64,000 bases of DNA from Celoporthe dispersa (taxonomy: Eukaryota > Ascomycota > Sordariomycetes > Diaporthales > Cryphonectriaceae), in the NCBI GenBank assembly GCA_016584495.1, contig WAID01000003.1:5102501-5166500 (forward strand), written 5' to 3'. Every line of letters begins with the position of its first letter. Position 1 is the stretch's first letter. The notes under the pieces are model-generated. The model was given only the letters and a program-made list of their open reading frames with translations, was not told where the DNA came from and did no database searches. Positions 60,014 to 64,000 of this stretch are shown here, in pieces. Made by a program: the position numbers and the translations under genes.

Positions 60014-62059
60014 TTAGTTATGCGCCACCTTCAGGATCTCCTCCTCCATCTCCCCAAAGGCACCCAGTACACTCCCATACCTCTCAAACGTCCCCTTCTT
60101 GTACCCATCGTCGACCCTCTCGATGGCGCCCTCCTCCTTCCACCGCTTCCCGATCAGCTCGTCAAACGTCTCGCCCTTGTCCACATCGCGCTCCATGGCC
60201 CAGAGCGCCTTGTAGGCCCCGCCCAGCGCGCACGCGTTCCCGCCCACGTCGAGCTTGTACACGCCCTCGGCGGACCCCAGCACGTCGCCCATGACGCGCG
60301 CGATGGCAGGGTTGAGGCTGCCGCCGCCGACGAGGTAGATGCGCCGCGGCTGGGCGGGGAGCAGCGCCGTCGCGCCGCCCTCGCCGCCGCCCTTCTGCTC
60401 GTGCGGGTGGACCAGGCTCTGCGAGCGCAGGCGCATCGAGAGGGCCTGCGACTCGACGATGATGCGGGCGTCCTCCTCGGCCGACCACCTGGTGCTGGAC
60501 GCCTGCAGGCCCGAGCCGTCTGTGGGGCTGCACTCGTACCGCCACGTCCCGGCCTTGATGTTGGGCACGATCTCGGGCAGGTAAAAGTACAGCCCCAGCT
60601 TGGCCCTGTCCCTGGTGTCGTCCTTGACCCCCAGGGGCGGCGTGCTCAGGACCGCCGTGTTGAAGTTGGCCCACCTGTCCTTCTCCCCCCGCGGCGGCGG
60701 GCGGCAGGGCGTCCCTGACCTTCTCGCGCGCCAGGCCGCCGTTCTTGTAGCACAGCATGAACATGTACTGGCCCTGCGTGCACGGGTGGTTCATGAAATG
60801 GTACGCCGGGTCGGGCTTGTAGGTGGGCGTGATCATGAGGAAGGTGCTGCTCGTGCCCAGGCTGACGATGGCGTCCAGCGGGCGCAGCGGCAGGGCCAGG
60901 ATGGTGCCCGGGTTGTCGCCCGTGAAGGGGGCCACCTGGCACGCGGGCGAGAAGCCGTAGCGCTGGACATAGTAGGGGGAGATGGAGCCCATGCTGCCGC
61001 CGCCGTCCTGCCGGACCTCGCCGAGCTTGGCGCGCAGGGCGGGGACGTCGTCGCGCGAGCCCGCCGTGAGCACGAGGAGGTCCTCGCTCCAAGCGTTGGA
61101 CGGGATGTCCCAGAGGTTCATGCCCGTGGCGTCGCTGATGTCGAGGGGCGCGATGGAGCCCAGCAGGACGGAGGCGAGCCAGGAGGAGACGAGCGAGATG
61201 CGGGAGGTGGCGGCGTACATCTGTGGGAGCTTCTTGCGCAGCCGGAGGATCTGAGGGCCGGTGAATCTCTGTGGACACACACACACACACAAACACGCAC
61301 ATGTTAGCATCCTGTCGTCGGGTGGCCATCATGACTTGGCCCTCGAGGGTGGCCGGGGGGAGAGGAGAGGAGGGGGAAGGGGCCCTCTCACATGGTGTGC
61401 CGCGCTCCCGGTGACCTCTGCCAGCCTCTGGTTGCTCCCCAGCGCGGCATCAAACTCATCACACTGGCTCTGCGTCGAGTGATCCTGCCAGTTGGGCCCA
61501 TAAGGGTGACTAAACGCCTTCTCCAGCTGCTCCTTGAGCCCCTTCTTCTCATCACCATCAAACCCCAGCCCCGCCAGCAAGACCTCCGCCTCGTGGCCCC
61601 AGAACACGCTCCCGTGCTGCTGGCACGCACCACTGATGCCTCTCACGCGGTGCAGCGGCGCCTTCTTCTCCTTCAGGCGCGACAGCACGAGGTCGACGGC
61701 CTCGAGCCACATGGCCACCGGCGCGAAGACCTCTCCCTCGGCGTCGTTGACGAGGACGCCCTTGGTGAGGCCATACTGGGCGCCAAAGTCTGCGTCGAAG
61801 TCGACCTTGGCCTCGGACAGGACATGTAGGTCGGACTGGATCACGATCGCTATGTTGGGGCAGCAGTCAGCAAGCTAGGGTCTGGCCGGCAGCCCAGGGA
61901 CGGGGAGAGAAGAGAAGAAGGAGAAGAAGCAGCAACAGCAAGAGGAAGTCGGTATAAATGACGGTGAGAGGAAGGAAGGAGGGCGCAACACTGAGTGACT
62001 GACCTTTTGAGCTGCTGGGTCGACAGGTCGAAACCCAGATAGAGCGGGCCGTCACTCAT
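60014..62059 (-). CDS. xkiA: D-xylulose kinase, two frame breaks
   Basis: FGGY-family sugar kinase that phosphorylates D-xylulose to D-xylulose 5-phosphate. This is the last step of fungal xylose and arabinose catabolism before the pentose phosphate pathway; cytosolic. Exons 62004-62059, 61392-61849 and 60014-61268 give about 588 residues. Motifs: N-terminal GFDLSTQQLK, GISGACQQHGSVFW, DATGMNLWDI, the phosphate-binding IVSLGTSSTFLMI, CYKNGGLAREKVRD and LVGGGSLNPAIARVMGDVLG. One frame break lies at the C6 run 60685-60690 (one base too many), where the frame moves to GEKDRWANFN. The other is at the T4 run 62004-62007 at the end of exon 1 (one too many), without which LKAIVI cannot be joined in phase. 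With both removed the total divides by three. The symbol follows Aspergillus usage; XKS1 is the yeast name. Confidence 0.92.
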
Positions 62060-63070
62060 TGTCTCCTTCTCGTCTCCTTCTTCCAAACTTGTATGTACTT
62101 GTGTAGAAGATTTGGATCTAGCGAGTTCTGCCTCTAAAAGGGTTCAACAAGAAAAAAGGAGAGGAAAGAGAAGGGGAAAATGTCTCGGGTCTGGAATGCT
62201 GCAGTGGGAGAGGTGATGTCAGAAGGGTCCTGGCCAGCTTGATTCAGGGGACGTCAGACGTGGGGCAGCTTGTGTCTCCCGCTGTCCACGACAACCGCGG
62301 GGCACCACTTTATTTATCGTCGCTGCGCTGCGGCAAAGAGAGGTCGACAATCAGCCTCGTCGTGGTCGCGCGGCTCCCGGCTAAAATACAACATGTAGCT
62401 CCTTTTAGGAGGTCTGCGCAAATCTGCCGCACCAATCACAAAAGGCTGGTACCTGAACATGCAATCTTGTACGAAACATCTGTTTTTTTTTCTTTGTATT
62501 CCGGTGCGAGACTGCGACTGTTCCTTATCGTCGCCAATGTGCCGACACAACCCGTGTCAGGTACGGTACGGTAAGTTTCTCGCGTGATCGTGGTGATAAA
62601 AGTGGACAAGACGGGTCTGCTGTCCTCGCCCGCAGCCGCGGAAAGCCTTCTGACGAGATGAAGACTAGAGACATGGAAAAGAGAGAAACAAGAAAGGAAA
62701 AAAAAAGAAAAAGAAAAGGAAGAGGGAAAAAAAGAGACGAGAAGAAAAAACCCGTCATAGAATAAATGGGCTTCTCTTCGCGGTCGTCAAGTGCCTGCAT
62801 AAGCCATATGAGCAGATAGACAAGACTGCCATCCATTTCCGTCTCCCAAACGCCGCCCAATGCAGTTTCAAATCCTGCAGTGCGTATTTACGCCTTCCAT
62901 ATCCACCAATTTGTACAGTACAGCTCGAGAAAACCTCTAATCCAACAATGTGCGCTCTTTCTCTCTCTCTCTCTCTTTCTCTGTCTCTCTCTGTCTCTCT
63001 CTTGCCGTTGATTCATAGATACAGAGTAGGGGGGGGGTATCTTCTTCTTTGGGCAGGCAGGCTCGTGGGC
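62060..63070. other. intergenic, no gene seen
   Basis: 1.0 kb between the xylulokinase start and the metal-transporter stop, with an A/G-rich run (62690-62750) and a CT tract (62957-63003) about 70 bases beyond the transporter stop. Confidence 0.6.
62957..63003. repeat. (CT)n microsatellite
   Basis: CT dinucleotides with TG interruptions, in the probable 3' untranslated region of the metal transporter. Confidence 0.85.
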
Positions 63071-64000
63071 TCAGTCGTGCTTGTTGTGATGGTTGCCGTT
63101 CCCATTGCTGTGCTCCTCCTCCGGCTCGGGGCTGGACTGAGGGCTCACGCTGCCGGGAATGAACTCGTCAAACTTGGCACCCTGGGCCGCGGCCTCCTTG
63201 GGCACGAACCGGACGCGGACCTTGCGCACGCCGCGGACCTTGGATCCGATCTGGGTACGGACGGCGCTCTCGACCTCGCGGACGTCCTCGACAGTCCAGC
63301 CGCCGGGGACGGCAAGCTCGACATCGATCAGGTAGTTCTGGCCGGACTTGATGCCCGACACGTCGCGCAGCTCCACCTCGTGGCCCTGGCTGATGTTCTC
63401 GATGCTCTTCTGAGCCTGTCGCCGGACGGACTTCTTAACCTCGTCGTCGATGGTGCGATCCGCCAGCTCGTAGAGCGAGGAGAGGGTGTTGCCCCAGCCG
63501 CCTTTGATGACCAGGAAGGAGATGAGGAGACCGCCGACGGGATCGAGCCAGGTGGCATCCTTGAGGACATTTGCGCCCAGGATCACCAGCATGGTGACGA
63601 TGCCGGTCCAGCTGTCGACGCGGTGGTGGATGGCATTCGAGGCGAGGACCTGTGACTTGCGCTCTTTGGCAACCTTCATAGCTATAGATGGGGGAGGGAG
63701 GCACACGTCAGAATATGGCTCTCTCTCTCTCTCTCTTTTGCGACGGGCACCTCGGGTTTGAGGGGGTTTTCTATCCCCAGAAGTATTCAGACTTACTCGC
63801 ATGGTAGAGCCATTCCTTGATCAGCACCGTGCCGGCGGCCAGCCAGGCAGCATGAATGCTAGGTCCCATCGCCAGCGCGCCGTGCGCATGTCCGTGGCCG
63901 TGGTGGAGCAGCTCGTGAGCGGCGGCAGGGTCCATCATGAAGTGCGCATACAGCGTCTCCAGGCTGCTCAAGCCCATGAAGATGCCGCCAGCGAGCAGCA
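63071..64000 (-). CDS. cation diffusion facilitator metal transporter (partial, 5' end outside window)
   Basis: Metal/H+ antiporter of the CDF family, closest in feel to the fungal mitochondrial iron transporters Mmt1/Mmt2. Visible exons 63797-64000 (continues past the window edge) and 63071-63681, with a 115-nt intron whose splice gives WLYHATMKVAKERKSQVLAS. Seen are the His-rich loop HELLHHGHGHAHG, a membrane helix (HAAWLAAGTVLIKEW), the transmembrane metal site HHRVDSW, another helix (WLDPVGGLLISFLVIKGGW) and the C-terminal cytoplasmic domain (RDVSGIKSGQNYLIDVELAV). The tail ends His/Asn-rich. The N-terminal half is missing, so any mitochondrial presequence cannot be judged. The metal (Fe, Zn or Mn) is an inference. 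Confidence 0.88.

Overview
The window looks like nuclear DNA of a filamentous ascomycete (Pezizomycotina, most likely a Sordariomycete). Protein genes are split by short introns (about 54-155 nt, one of 209 and one of 311) with GTRNGT donors, YAG acceptors and CTRAC-like branch sites. The recognisable families are fungal: Zn2Cys6 regulator, TALE homeodomain factor, histone H4 with a three-codon first exon, Nup82, Pik1, TRAPP Trs20, MRPL31/mL60. There are no operons, ribosome binding sites, CRISPR arrays or insertion sequences. The species cannot be named from the sequence alone.

Layout. Bases 1-21282 hold only one gene I can support, a TALE/KN homeobox transcription factor (11942-13407). The rest of that part is simple repeats, polypyrimidine tracts and unique sequence without credible coding potential. 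Bases 21283-26818 hold a divergent pair: a DAO-family FAD oxidoreductase (minus) and a Zn2Cys6 transcription factor (plus). Bases 28151-33255 hold a septin-type GTPase-like protein with a C-terminal membrane segment and poly(A) polymerase. Bases 34597-42089 are compact: histone H4, TRAPP subunit Trs20, mitoribosomal protein MRPL31, cap-binding subunit CBC2 and nucleoporin Nup82. Bases 43892-47932 hold two unrecognised conserved-looking proteins. Bases 49004-55311 hold phosphatidylinositol 4-kinase Pik1 and NC2-alpha. Bases 57677-64000 hold an HSL-type alpha/beta hydrolase, D-xylulose kinase and a cation diffusion facilitator cut by the window edge.

The genes do not form a pathway cluster. Several concern mRNA life (poly(A) polymerase, CBC2, Nup82, NC2-alpha) or membrane traffic (Trs20, Pik1), which I read as ordinary housekeeping content. 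The one plausible functional pair is the oxidoreductase with the Zn2Cys6 regulator.

A strong technical signal runs through the window. At least 14 single-base frame breaks interrupt eight genes, mostly at homopolymers, including genes expected to be essential (PAP1, NUP82, PIK1). Allowing for these breaks, every complete multi-exon model comes out a multiple of three. The simplest reading is uncorrected indel errors in the assembly, not mass pseudogenisation. Exon coordinates are my own splice calls by eye. I found no convincing previously undescribed multi-gene system. The best candidates for novelty are the membrane-tailed septin-like GTPase, the two unrecognised proteins at 43.9-47.9 kb and the gene desert around the homeobox gene.
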